A program made the position numbers and the translations under genes. Positions 26,333 to 34,293 of a stretch of 51,282 bases of DNA are shown here, one piece after another. The DNA lies in the IMG/VR virus record IMGVR_UViG_3300017917_003106, positions 1 through 51,282 of that record. One strand, given 5' to 3'. Below the pieces are notes generated by a model, which ran no database searches, was not told the DNA's origin, and worked only from the letters and a program-made list of their open reading frames with translations. This DNA is from a virus. The first letter of the stretch is position 1; each line of letters opens with the position of its first letter.

Positions 26333-26882
26333 ATATTTAGGAAATTGTGATATATCCGAAATTAAAAACAAAATACAGAATTTACCAGAAAACGTTTGGG
26401 ATGAATATATTTTTAGACAAAAACAATATGATGCTCACAAAGACACTAAATCTATTAATGTAAAATTTTCACAAGAATCATCCGAATTTGGAATAGAAGC
26501 AGATGAAACCAAATATTATAAATTGTTGGGGTTTAATAAATTTTTAAACTCAATAGTAAATTTATATAAATTAGAATATGGAGATGGGTATTTTCAAAGA
26601 ATTTTAATTGTAAACTTACCAAAATTTAAAAACATAGAAATGCATTACGATGTTGGTTATGGATTGATTATATGCAAAAGAACACATATTCCAATTGTAA
26701 CAAATGATGAAATATTATTTCAAATAGAAAATGAAACAAAAAATTTAAAAGAAGGCGAAATTTGGGAAATAGACAATCAAAAATCCCATGCAGTTTATAA
26801 TCAAACAAATGTAGATAGAATTCATCTAATATTGGATTATATGCCAACAAAAAACAATAAAACCATAAAATCTTTAATATGA
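26322..26882 (+). CDS. Aspartyl/asparaginyl beta-hydroxylase-like 2OG-Fe(II) oxygenase
   Basis: About 186 residues from ATG 26322, inside the end of the sulfotransferase gene; a TTG at 26316 is the alternative. Iron ligands appear as HYD (H108, D110) and SHAVYN (H156), with R166 (DRIHLILDY) positioned for 2-oxoglutarate. RTHIPIV is a second marker of the Asp_Arg_Hydrox family, and LKEGEIWEIDNQ matches its usual segment before the distal His. Bacterial members hydroxylate acyl chains or peptides. Its place between a sulfotransferase and DUF2061 suggests joint modification of a surface molecule. Confidence 0.78.
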   Translation: MNFKYLGNCDISEIKNKIQNLPENVWDEYIFRQKQYDAHKDTKSINVKFSQESSEFGIEADETKYYKLLGFNKFLNSIVNLYKLEYGDGYFQRILIVNLPKFKNIEMHYDVGYGLIICKRTHIPIVTNDEILFQIENETKNLKEGEIWEIDNQKSHAVYNQTNVDRIHLILDYMPTKNNKTIKSLI

Positions 26883-27094
26883 TAGTAGAAAGAAAAAGAC
26901 ATATAGCAAAAACAATATCTTACAGAGTTATATCTACTTTAATAGGATTTGGTATAATGTGGTGGGTAAGTGGTTCTGTTAAAGTGGGAGCGGCATTTGG
27001 TGTTGCAGAATTAGTTTATAAACCAATACAATATTATTTACATGAGAGATTTTGGTATAAATGGATAAAATTCGGACTAAAAAAAGAAGATTGA
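26879..27094 (+). CDS. DUF2061 small membrane protein
   Basis: A 71-residue protein with two hydrophobic segments (VISTLIGFGIMWWVSGS and the GAAFGVAELVYKPIQYYLHERFWYK region split here by its conserved LVYKP..YY.HER pattern), which is the DUF2061 hallmark. I remember DUF2061 next to, or fused with, APS-kinase and sulfate-assimilation genes in bacteria; this should be verified. The ATG overlaps the previous stop, and the gene closes the kinase-sulfotransferase group. Confidence 0.8.
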   Translation: MIVERKRHIAKTISYRVISTLIGFGIMWWVSGSVKVGAAFGVAELVYKPIQYYLHERFWYKWIKFGLKKED

Positions 27095-27104
27095 TATACT
27101 TATA
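27095..27104 (+). promoter_or_regulatory. Recurrent motif TATACTTATA (candidate phage promoter)
   Basis: TATACTTATA begins directly after the stop codon of the DUF2061 gene and 34 bases before the ATG at 27129. The same decamer occurs at 39685, 46294 and 48408. Confidence 0.52.
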
Positions 27105-27128
27105 CATAGGTAATTAAAGTATAATAGT

Positions 27129-27737
27129 ATGGAAAATCAAGAAGAAAACGAAGAATTTTTCCCAAACATTCAACAAAAATTAACTAAAAGAGGTTTGGGA
27201 GCCAGACCAATTTTAGAATCTCAAATTAGAGCAGCACAAGAAAAATCACGTTCGGCATTAGAAGCATCGAGAACATTAGGTATATCATATAATACCTACA
27301 AAAAGTATGCAAAACTTTATGGTATTTTCGAAGACCTTAAAAATCCTTATGGTATTGGTATTGAAAGGAAGGTTAGTATCAGAAACACAAAATATCATAT
27401 TGATGATTTGATTGATGGTAAACATCTAAAATATCCTTTACACAAATTTAAAAACAAACTATTCGCAAGTGGATATGTTCCAAAAGTTTGCGGCAGTTGT
27501 GGGTTCAGTGAAGAAAGAATTACAGATGGTAAAATGCCACTACTTATAGATTTCTTAGATGGAAACTTAAACAACAGAAAATTAGATAATATCAGACCAT
27601 TATGTTACAATTGTTTTTTCTTATTAGTTGGAGAAAGACATGTAAAGACATGGTATGCAGAAAATGGGATACCGGAGGAAGAAGAATATGATAACAGTAA
27701 CAGAGAGAGCACAGAAGCAGATATTGAAATTAATTGA
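27129..27737 (+). CDS. HNH-like zinc-finger protein with altered catalytic residues
   Basis: A 202-residue protein. Residues 40-70 (RSALEASRTLGISYNTYKKY) look like a helix-turn-helix. The C-terminal half has CGSC and CYNC pairs around LLIDFLDGNLNNRKLDNIRPL, the layout of an HNH endonuclease. However, the first catalytic His is Asp (LIDFLDG) and the final His after the second Cys pair is Phe, so nuclease activity is doubtful. It may be a DNA-binding or transcription protein derived from an HNH enzyme. It overlaps the Fe-S carrier gene by 50 bases. Confidence 0.65.
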   Translation: MENQEENEEFFPNIQQKLTKRGLGARPILESQIRAAQEKSRSALEASRTLGISYNTYKKYAKLYGIFEDLKNPYGIGIERKVSIRNTKYHIDDLIDGKHLKYPLHKFKNKLFASGYVPKVCGSCGFSEERITDGKMPLLIDFLDGNLNNRKLDNIRPLCYNCFFLLVGERHVKTWYAENGIPEEEEYDNSNRESTEADIEIN

Positions 27738-28011
27738 TGAAATCGAACTAAGCTCACCTTATTTACGAGTGGATGTCGTAGGGGGTGGATGTAGTGGATT
27801 ATCGTATTCGCTCGCTTTTGTAGAAGATAGGCAAGAATTTGATGAACTGTTTGAAAATAATTCAATAAAAATTTTGATAAGTAAAAAAAGTTTATTATAT
27901 TTGTTAGGAACTGAATTGGATTTTACCGATGGATTAAACGGTAAAGGATTTCAGTTTAATAATCCAAATGCAAGTAGAACCTGTGCGTGCGGAGAAAGTT
28001 TTGGTGTATAA
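27688..28011 (+). CDS. A-type iron-sulfur carrier (IscA/ErpA/HesB-like)
   Basis: A 107-residue protein when started at ATG 27688, which has GGAGG 10 bases upstream (27674-27678). An upstream ATG at 27655 would add 11 residues. The three ligand cysteines are present: C35 in GGGCSGLSY, and C99 and C101 in CACGESF at the C-terminus. A-type carriers deliver Fe-S clusters to apo-proteins in the cytoplasm. A possible phage client is the Cas4-like nuclease at 7504-8364. HesB-like genes are known in cyanophages. Confidence 0.9.
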   Translation: MITVTERAQKQILKLIDEIELSSPYLRVDVVGGGCSGLSYSLAFVEDRQEFDELFENNSIKILISKKSLLYLLGTELDFTDGLNGKGFQFNNPNASRTCACGESFGV

Positions 28012-28021
28012 TAAACATTTT

Positions 28022-28222
28022 ATGGCGAAAAAAAATACTAAAGAAAATATTAGTAAAACGGAAAAACCTACAAAATACGAATACATATTTAGGAGTGAAG
28101 GATGTGTGTCGATTTGGAAGTATGATACGGATATAACAACATTTGGTCCAATTTCAGTTGAGCACAAATGGGATAACGAATATCTGAAAAACTTAGAACT
28201 TCGACAAAAAAGAGGAAGATAA
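28022..28222 (+). CDS. Small basic hypothetical protein, 66 aa
   Basis: Sixty-six residues from ATG 28022, chosen because the upstream in-frame ATG at 27968 would overlap the Fe-S carrier. The N-terminus is Lys-rich (MAKKNTKENISKTEK), followed by YEYIFRSEGCVSIWKYD and a basic end KNLELRQKRGR. The middle has an FxSEGCVSxWKYD-type strand pattern that I remember vaguely from Bacteroidota phages. It is the last gene before the host-type promoter at 28223. Confidence 0.65.
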   Translation: MAKKNTKENISKTEKPTKYEYIFRSEGCVSIWKYDTDITTFGPISVEHKWDNEYLKNLELRQKRGR

Positions 28223-28254
28223 TTTGTAAAAGTAAAAAACTTTATGTATATTTG
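28223..28254 (+). promoter_or_regulatory. Perfect Bacteroidota-type promoter upstream of the TonB-dependent receptor
   Basis: TTTG at 28223-28226, a 20-base spacer and TATATTTG at 28247-28254 match the TTTG-N20-TAnnTTTG consensus exactly. The predicted start is near 28261, about 130 bases before the receptor ATG, giving an unusually long leader for this genome. Confidence 0.82.
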
Positions 28255-28270
28255 TGAACAACAAAGTAGG

Positions 28271-28363
28271 ATGAGTACGAAAAACTTAAACAATAACAAA
28301 CAAGCAACAAACCCGAAAGGTGTGGTATCCCCACACCTTTTTTTATTTTTAACAATCAATTAA
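28271..28363 (+). CDS. Possible 30-codon leader peptide
   Basis: ATG 28271 to TAA 28361-28363, lying just downstream of the predicted transcription start and running through the terminator-like hairpin at 28316-28344. The product would be rich in Asn, Lys and Leu (NLNNNKQATNPK at codons 5-16). If translated, ribosome position could decide whether the hairpin forms. It could equally be chance. Confidence 0.25.
   Translation: MSTKNLNNNKQATNPKGVVSPHLFLFLTIN
28316..28344 (+). terminator. Terminator-like hairpin in the receptor leader (possible attenuator)
   Basis: AAAGGTGTGG (28316-28325), loop TATCC, CCACACCTTT (28331-28340), then a U-tract to 28344. The ten-base-pair stem plus T-run is a good intrinsic terminator. 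It lies between the promoter at 28223-28254 and the receptor start at 28392. A terminated RNA would be about 84 nt long. Confidence 0.7.
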
Positions 28364-28391
28364 CAATTTTTATTAACAAAACAAAACAATT

Positions 28392-31300
28392 ATGAAAAAA
28401 GTAATTTTACTATTTCTAATGATTATGACGAGCTACATCAGTTTCGGTCAAATCACAACATCAACAATCTCCGGATTTGTAAAAGACCAGAAAGGTGAAA
28501 CCATTCCAGGAGCAACAATCCATGCGGTGCATGAGCCAACTGGTACAAACTACTATTCTGTTACAAACAAAAATGGGGTATTCGTATTACCCGCAGTTAG
28601 AGTTGGTGGTCCTTACACAGTTCACGCTACATTTGTTGGATTTAACAAAGGTGAGTTAAAGAATGTAGCAGCTCAATTGGGTAACACTACAAACTTAACA
28701 ATGGTTTTAATTGAAAATACAGTTGCATTAAATGAGGTGGTAGTAACTGCTCCAAATAATGATGTATTTTCAAAAGACAAAACCGGAGCATCTCAACAAT
28801 TTGGAAGAAGAGAATTAACTACCATTCCAATTACAGGTGCAAGAACAATCAATGGTATTACTAAATACAATGCCTTTGGTGATGGTTCTTCATTCGGAGC
28901 ACAAGATTCTCGTTTGAACAACTTCACAATTGATGGTTCTCAATTCAACAACAACTTCGGTTTAGGTTCTTCGGCACAAGCGGGTGGTAGAACCGGAGCA
29001 TCGGCAATCTCTTTAGATGCGATTGAGCAACTTCAGGTTAATATTGCACCTTTTGATATTCGTCAGAGTGGGTTTACTGGCGCAGGTATCAATGCAGTGA
29101 CACGAAGTGGTACAAACGAAATTGAAGGAAGTGTTTATCAAACACAAAGAGATAATAGTTCTCGTTATGTTGGTGATAATGCAAGAGGAACAACCGTAAC
29201 TGCATCTAAATTCGATGAGAAGGTACAAGGTTTCCGTTTGGGTGCACCAATTATTAAAAACAAATTATTTATCTTTGGTAACTATGAGAATATAGAAAGA
29301 ACAGAGCCAGGTACAACTTGGATTTCAACCGGTTCTCCTTTAACAGGTTCTCAAATTAGTAGACCTACTTTCCAACAATTAACTGACCTTTCTAACTTTA
29401 TGAGAGAGAAGTTTGGTTATGAAACAGGTCCATTTGAGGGATATTCTAACACAAACGTTTCAGAAAAATTCTTAATTAGAACGGATTGGAACATTAACGA
29501 TAAACACAAATTAACTGCTCGTTATGTTCATCACGATTCTGAAGCACAAATTGGTATTTCAAACTCACAATCGGCAGGTTTTGGTAATAGAACTCAAAAC
29601 ATCAATGCAATGAGTTTCCAAAATAGTGGTTATACTATTCAAGATAATACTCGTTCAGGAGTATTGGAATTAAACTCTAAATTCTCAAATACTTTACATA
29701 ACAACTTAATTGTTTCCTATGATAAACAAATTGAGAACAGAGGTTACTTATCTCAAATGTTCCCAACTATTGATATTAAAGAAGGTGCAACCACTTTAAC
29801 ATCAGTAGGTTTTGACCCATTCACTCCAGGAAACAAATTAGATTATTGGACTTTCAACATAACAAACAACGTTACAAAGTATTTTGAAAAACATACTTTA
29901 GTTGGTGGTTTTAACTTCCAAAAATATCAATCTAATAACTTATTCTTTCCTGCATCTAATGGTGTTTACATTTTCAATAGTTTAGCAGATTTCTATACTG
30001 CAGCAAATCAATCATTAGCAAACGGTGGTGCACCATCAACATTTGCACCTGCTCGTTTCCAATTCCGTTATTCGGCATTACCTGGAGCAGTTGAACCGAT
30101 GCAAACTTTAGAGTCTACCAGATTAGATTTATATTTGCAAGATGAGTACAATGCAACCGAAAATCTCAAATTATCATTCGGTATTAGAACCAACGTTATT
30201 GGATTTGAGGATACGGCATTAGAAAATCCGGCAGTATCAAATATGTTTTGGTTAAACGGACAACGATTAAATACTGGAACAATGCCTAAAACTCAAGTTC
30301 TTTTTGAACCGAGATTTGGTTTTAACTATAACTTAAAAGGTGAAAGTAAAACACAATTTAGAGGTGGTACAGGTGTATTCACAGGTAGACCTCCGTATGT
30401 GTTCTTATCTAACCAAATTGGTAACAATGGTGTATTGACAGGATTTATTGATGTGAGTGGTGCAGCGGCAGCTAATTATGGTTTCACCGCAGACCCTAAC
30501 AAATATTTCATTCCATCAACACCAACTTTACCAACTACATTTGATTTGGCATTAACAGACCCTAACTACAAATTTCCACAAGTTTGGAAAACAAATTTGG
30601 CAGTTGACCAACAATTACCTTGGTTAGGTTTGATAGCAAGTGCGGAATATTTGTATAATAGAACCTTAAATGCAGTTCATTACTATGAGGCAAACTTACA
30701 AAATCCAATTGGAACATTGGGTGGTGTAGATAACAGACCTCGTTTTGGTGGAACCGATGCAACTGTTAGAATTAACAACAACGTATCAAGAGCAGCAGTT
30801 CTTACTAACAGAAACGGAGCATTCCACGAATCATTAACCTTAAAATTAGAATTACCTTACAGAAAAGGTTTATGGGGTTCATTTGCATGGACAACTGCAA
30901 ACTCAAAAGACTTTATGAGTGCAGGTTCAATCGCAAGTGGTTCATGGCAATCTGCTTTATCTGTTGCAGGAAACAATCAATTAGATTTATCAATTGCTGA
31001 TGCATTTGTTAAAAATCGTTTTGTAGGTTTATTAGGTTATAAATTTGAATATGGAAATAAAGTTGGAACTGCAACAACCGTTACTTTAGGTTATGTGGGA
31101 CAACAATCAAATCCATTCTCTTATATTGTAGCAGGTGACTTAAACGGTGATAGAGTAAACAACAATGATTTGTTATTTGTTCCACTAAAAGGTTCAGATA
31201 TTAAATTTGCACCATTAACAGTTGGTACACGAGTTTATACTGAAGCAGAACAACAGGCTGCATTTGACGCATTTATTGAGCAAGATGATTACTTAAAGAC

Positions 31301-31670
31301 TCGTAGAGGTCAATACGCTGAAAGAAACGGTGGGTTGTTACCTTACTTACACAGATTAGACCTTTCAGTAGCACAAGATTTCTTTGTAAAAATTGGAGGA
31401 AAGAAAAACTCATTCCAAGTAAGAGCAGATATTCTTAACTTTACAAATATGTTGAATAAAGATTGGGGAGTTTCTCAAAGAGCAACCGCACCTCAATTAT
31501 TGAACTTTGTAAGTAGAGATGCTGTTACAAACGTTCCAACATATAGATTAGCTACTCAAAGATTAGTAGATGGTTCTACAATCTTAGCAAGAGATACTTA
31601 TCAATTCAACTCATCAGTATTTGATGTATGGAGTGCACAATTAGGTATTCGTTATACATTTGGTAGATAA
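28392..31670 (+). CDS. Oar-like TonB-dependent outer-membrane receptor
   Basis: A full-length 1092-residue receptor. Signal peptide ends before Q20 (SFGQ). Residues 22-110 form a carboxypeptidase-regulatory-like domain (SGFVKDQKGETIPGATI). LNEVVVTA at 113-120 resembles the TonB-box region. The plug includes FTIDGSQFNN near 180 and INAVTRSGTNEIEGSVY near 233, and a long barrel follows with alternating strands and the end LGIRYTFGR. Oar-type receptors import large or unknown substrates in Bacteroidota. No frameshift is seen and codon use resembles its phage neighbours. It has a perfect host promoter and its own terminator. Possible roles are nutrient uptake, receptor replacement or superinfection control; all are inference. 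Confidence 0.93.
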   Translation: MKKVILLFLMIMTSYISFGQITTSTISGFVKDQKGETIPGATIHAVHEPTGTNYYSVTNKNGVFVLPAVRVGGPYTVHATFVGFNKGELKNVAAQLGNTTNLTMVLIENTVALNEVVVTAPNNDVFSKDKTGASQQFGRRELTTIPITGARTINGITKYNAFGDGSSFGAQDSRLNNFTIDGSQFNNNFGLGSSAQAGGRTGASAISLDAIEQLQVNIAPFDIRQSGFTGAGINAVTRSGTNEIEGSVYQTQRDNSSRYVGDNARGTTVTASKFDEKVQGFRLGAPIIKNKLFIFGNYENIERTEPGTTWISTGSPLTGSQISRPTFQQLTDLSNFMREKFGYETGPFEGYSNTNVSEKFLIRTDWNINDKHKLTARYVHHDSEAQIGISNSQSAGFGNRTQNINAMSFQNSGYTIQDNTRSGVLELNSKFSNTLHNNLIVSYDKQIENRGYLSQMFPTIDIKEGATTLTSVGFDPFTPGNKLDYWTFNITNNVTKYFEKHTLVGGFNFQKYQSNNLFFPASNGVYIFNSLADFYTAANQSLANGGAPSTFAPARFQFRYSALPGAVEPMQTLESTRLDLYLQDEYNATENLKLSFGIRTNVIGFEDTALENPAVSNMFWLNGQRLNTGTMPKTQVLFEPRFGFNYNLKGESKTQFRGGTGVFTGRPPYVFLSNQIGNNGVLTGFIDVSGAAAANYGFTADPNKYFIPSTPTLPTTFDLALTDPNYKFPQVWKTNLAVDQQLPWLGLIASAEYLYNRTLNAVHYYEANLQNPIGTLGGVDNRPRFGGTDATVRINNNVSRAAVLTNRNGAFHESLTLKLELPYRKGLWGSFAWTTANSKDFMSAGSIASGSWQSALSVAGNNQLDLSIADAFVKNRFVGLLGYKFEYGNKVGTATTVTLGYVGQQSNPFSYIVAGDLNGDRVNNNDLLFVPLKGSDIKFAPLTVGTRVYTEAEQQAAFDAFIEQDDYLKTRRGQYAERNGGLLPYLHRLDLSVAQDFFVKIGGKKNSFQVRADILNFTNMLNKDWGVSQRATAPQLLNFVSRDAVTNVPTYRLATQRLVDGSTILARDTYQFNSSVFDVWSAQLGIRYTFGR

Positions 31671-31691
31671 TACAAACATATCTAAACTTAA

Positions 31692-31721
31692 ATGGGGGAA
31701 AGTAAAATTTCTCCCATTTTT
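31692..31721 (+). terminator. Intrinsic terminator after the TonB-dependent receptor gene
   Basis: ATGGGGGAAA (31692-31701), loop GTAAAA, TTTCTCCCAT (31708-31717) with one G-U pair, followed by a T-run. It isolates the receptor transcript from groEL. Confidence 0.85.
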
Positions 31722-31722
31722 G

Positions 31723-31754
31723 TTTGGTAATATGGAAAACTTTTCGTATATTTG
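31723..31754 (+). promoter_or_regulatory. Perfect Bacteroidota-type promoter upstream of groEL
   Basis: TTTG at 31723-31726, 20-base spacer, TATATTTG at 31747-31754. The predicted start is around 31761 and the groEL ATG is at 31789. Host RNA polymerase should recognise it early in infection. Confidence 0.82.
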
Positions 31755-31785
31755 TTCAAACGAAAATAAACAAACACAAAAATAG

Positions 31786-33408
<1,623 letters not shown>

Positions 33409-33445
33409 TAAGTAAAAACAAATATAAACATTAAAAACAAAAATT

Positions 33446-33652
33446 ATGGCGAAGTATTATTCAGTTATTGTAGCAGTAGAAATCGAAGATGCTAAAGGTA
33501 AACTTAAAAAGAACAAAGAAAACTATTTAGTAGATGCATTATCTGTTACAGAAGCAGAAACCAAATTAGTAAATAAATTTACCAAAGAAGGTGTAAATTT
33601 AGAATACGAAGTAGTAAAAGTATCTGAAACAAAAATCTTAGAGGTATTCTAA
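33446..33652 (+). CDS. Small DUF4494-like protein
   Basis: A 68-residue protein beginning with AKYYSVIVAVEIEDAKGKL and carrying ENYLVDALSVTEAETKL, which recalls DUF4494, a family I associate with Bacteroidota phages and integrative elements. It is half the usual length. There are no Cys or membrane segments. It follows groEL at 37 bases, in the place where groES would stand in bacteria, but it has no GroES mobile loop. Function unknown. Confidence 0.7.
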   Translation: MAKYYSVIVAVEIEDAKGKLKKNKENYLVDALSVTEAETKLVNKFTKEGVNLEYEVVKVSETKILEVF

Positions 33653-33653
33653 T

Positions 33654-33914
33654 ATGGACAAGGAACTTAAAGAAGAACGAGTAGTTGTTCTTAAAAGAGT
33701 TCCACCAGGTGATAGATGGGTATTTGCAGATGGTTCTACCGTTGGTACAGCCAAAACCATTTATCCATCTCTTACTGATGCTTTAGAAGCACAGTACGAA
33801 GAAACCGGTGATACTCAATTTTATATTGATGCTCGAAAAGGAACAGTCGAAAGTGTAGTAAGGGAAGAAGTGGAAATACCAGTAAAAAGGTTTTCATTAT
33901 ATGGGGAAGATTAA
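33654..33914 (+). CDS. Hypothetical protein, 86 aa
   Basis: Not recognised. It is an acidic alpha/beta protein containing RVPPGDRWVFADGSTVG and YPSLTDALEAQYEETGD. It begins one base after the previous stop. Its own stop codon is in the loop of the terminator hairpin at 33901-33929, so translation to the end would melt the stem; a link between translation and termination is possible. Confidence 0.68.
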   Translation: MDKELKEERVVVLKRVPPGDRWVFADGSTVGTAKTIYPSLTDALEAQYEETGDTQFYIDARKGTVESVVREEVEIPVKRFSLYGED

Positions 33915-33929
33915 TTCCCCATTTTTTTT
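33901..33929 (+). terminator. Intrinsic terminator overlapping the gene end
   Basis: ATGGGGAA (33901-33908), loop GATTAA that contains the stop codon, TTCCCCAT (33915-33922), followed by eight Ts. Confidence 0.82.
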
Positions 33930-33939
33930 GACATTTTTT

Positions 33940-33949
33940 TATATTTATA
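33940..33949 (+). promoter_or_regulatory. Recurrent motif TATATTTATA (candidate phage promoter)
   Basis: TATATTTATA just after a terminator and 44 bases before the ATG at 33984. No TTTG lies at the host spacing of 20 bases. Confidence 0.5.
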
Positions 33950-33983
33950 ACTAAAATTAAATCGTTCACTAAAACAAAACAAA

Positions 33984-34127
33984 ATGGGATTTTTAAAAAT
34001 TATTAAAACTTTATTAGGTTTAGAAAAACAAGTTAAATCTTTAGTAGAAACTACAAAAATAGTTGAAACAAAAGAAGAAAAACCAAAAAAAGTGAGAAAG
34101 CCAAAAGCTAAAAAAGCAGCAAAATAA
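33984..34127 (+). CDS. Small basic protein, 47 aa
   Basis: A 47-codon gene from ATG 33984 to TAA 34125-34127. The N-terminus is amphipathic (MGFLKIIKTLLGLEKQVKSL) and the C-terminal third is strongly basic with Lys-Pro-Lys-Ala repeats resembling a histone-like tail (KKVRKPKAKKAAK). It could bind DNA or membrane. It is the first gene of a unit that leads into putative virion proteins. A packaged internal protein is possible but unproven. Confidence 0.65.
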   Translation: MGFLKIIKTLLGLEKQVKSLVETTKIVETKEEKPKKVRKPKAKKAAK

Positions 34128-34156
34128 TCGTTTACTAATAAATCAGAGAAATAACC

Positions 34157-34291
34157 ATGGCAAAAGTAAAGGGTAGCAGAGCTACCGTTAGTGCAAAAGT
34201 GTCATTCGGTAAGAGAAAAACCGGAAGATTTGCAAAAAGTGTAAATAAACACGCAAGAAAAGTATCAAAATACAGAGGACAAGGTAGATAA
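34157..34291 (+). CDS. Small very basic protein, 44 aa
   Basis: A 44-codon gene from ATG 34157 to TAA 34289-34291. The product has many Lys and Arg and no acidic residue (KRKTGRFAKSVNKHARKVSK), so it should bind nucleic acid. It starts 29 bases after the previous small basic protein and ends 2 bases before the ParB-like gene. A DNA-condensing or head-internal role is an inference from charge and context. Confidence 0.68.
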   Translation: MAKVKGSRATVSAKVSFGKRKTGRFAKSVNKHARKVSKYRGQGR

Positions 34292-34293
34292 TA

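Noticed and set aside
33446-33652. GroES candidate after groEL
   Set aside because: The size is too small, and the mobile loop and GroES motifs are missing; DUF4494-like features fit better.
33922-33949. Standard host promoter before 33984
   Set aside because: TTTG at 33927-33930 is only 9 bases from TATATTTA, far from the required spacing of about 20, so only the phage-type motif was kept.
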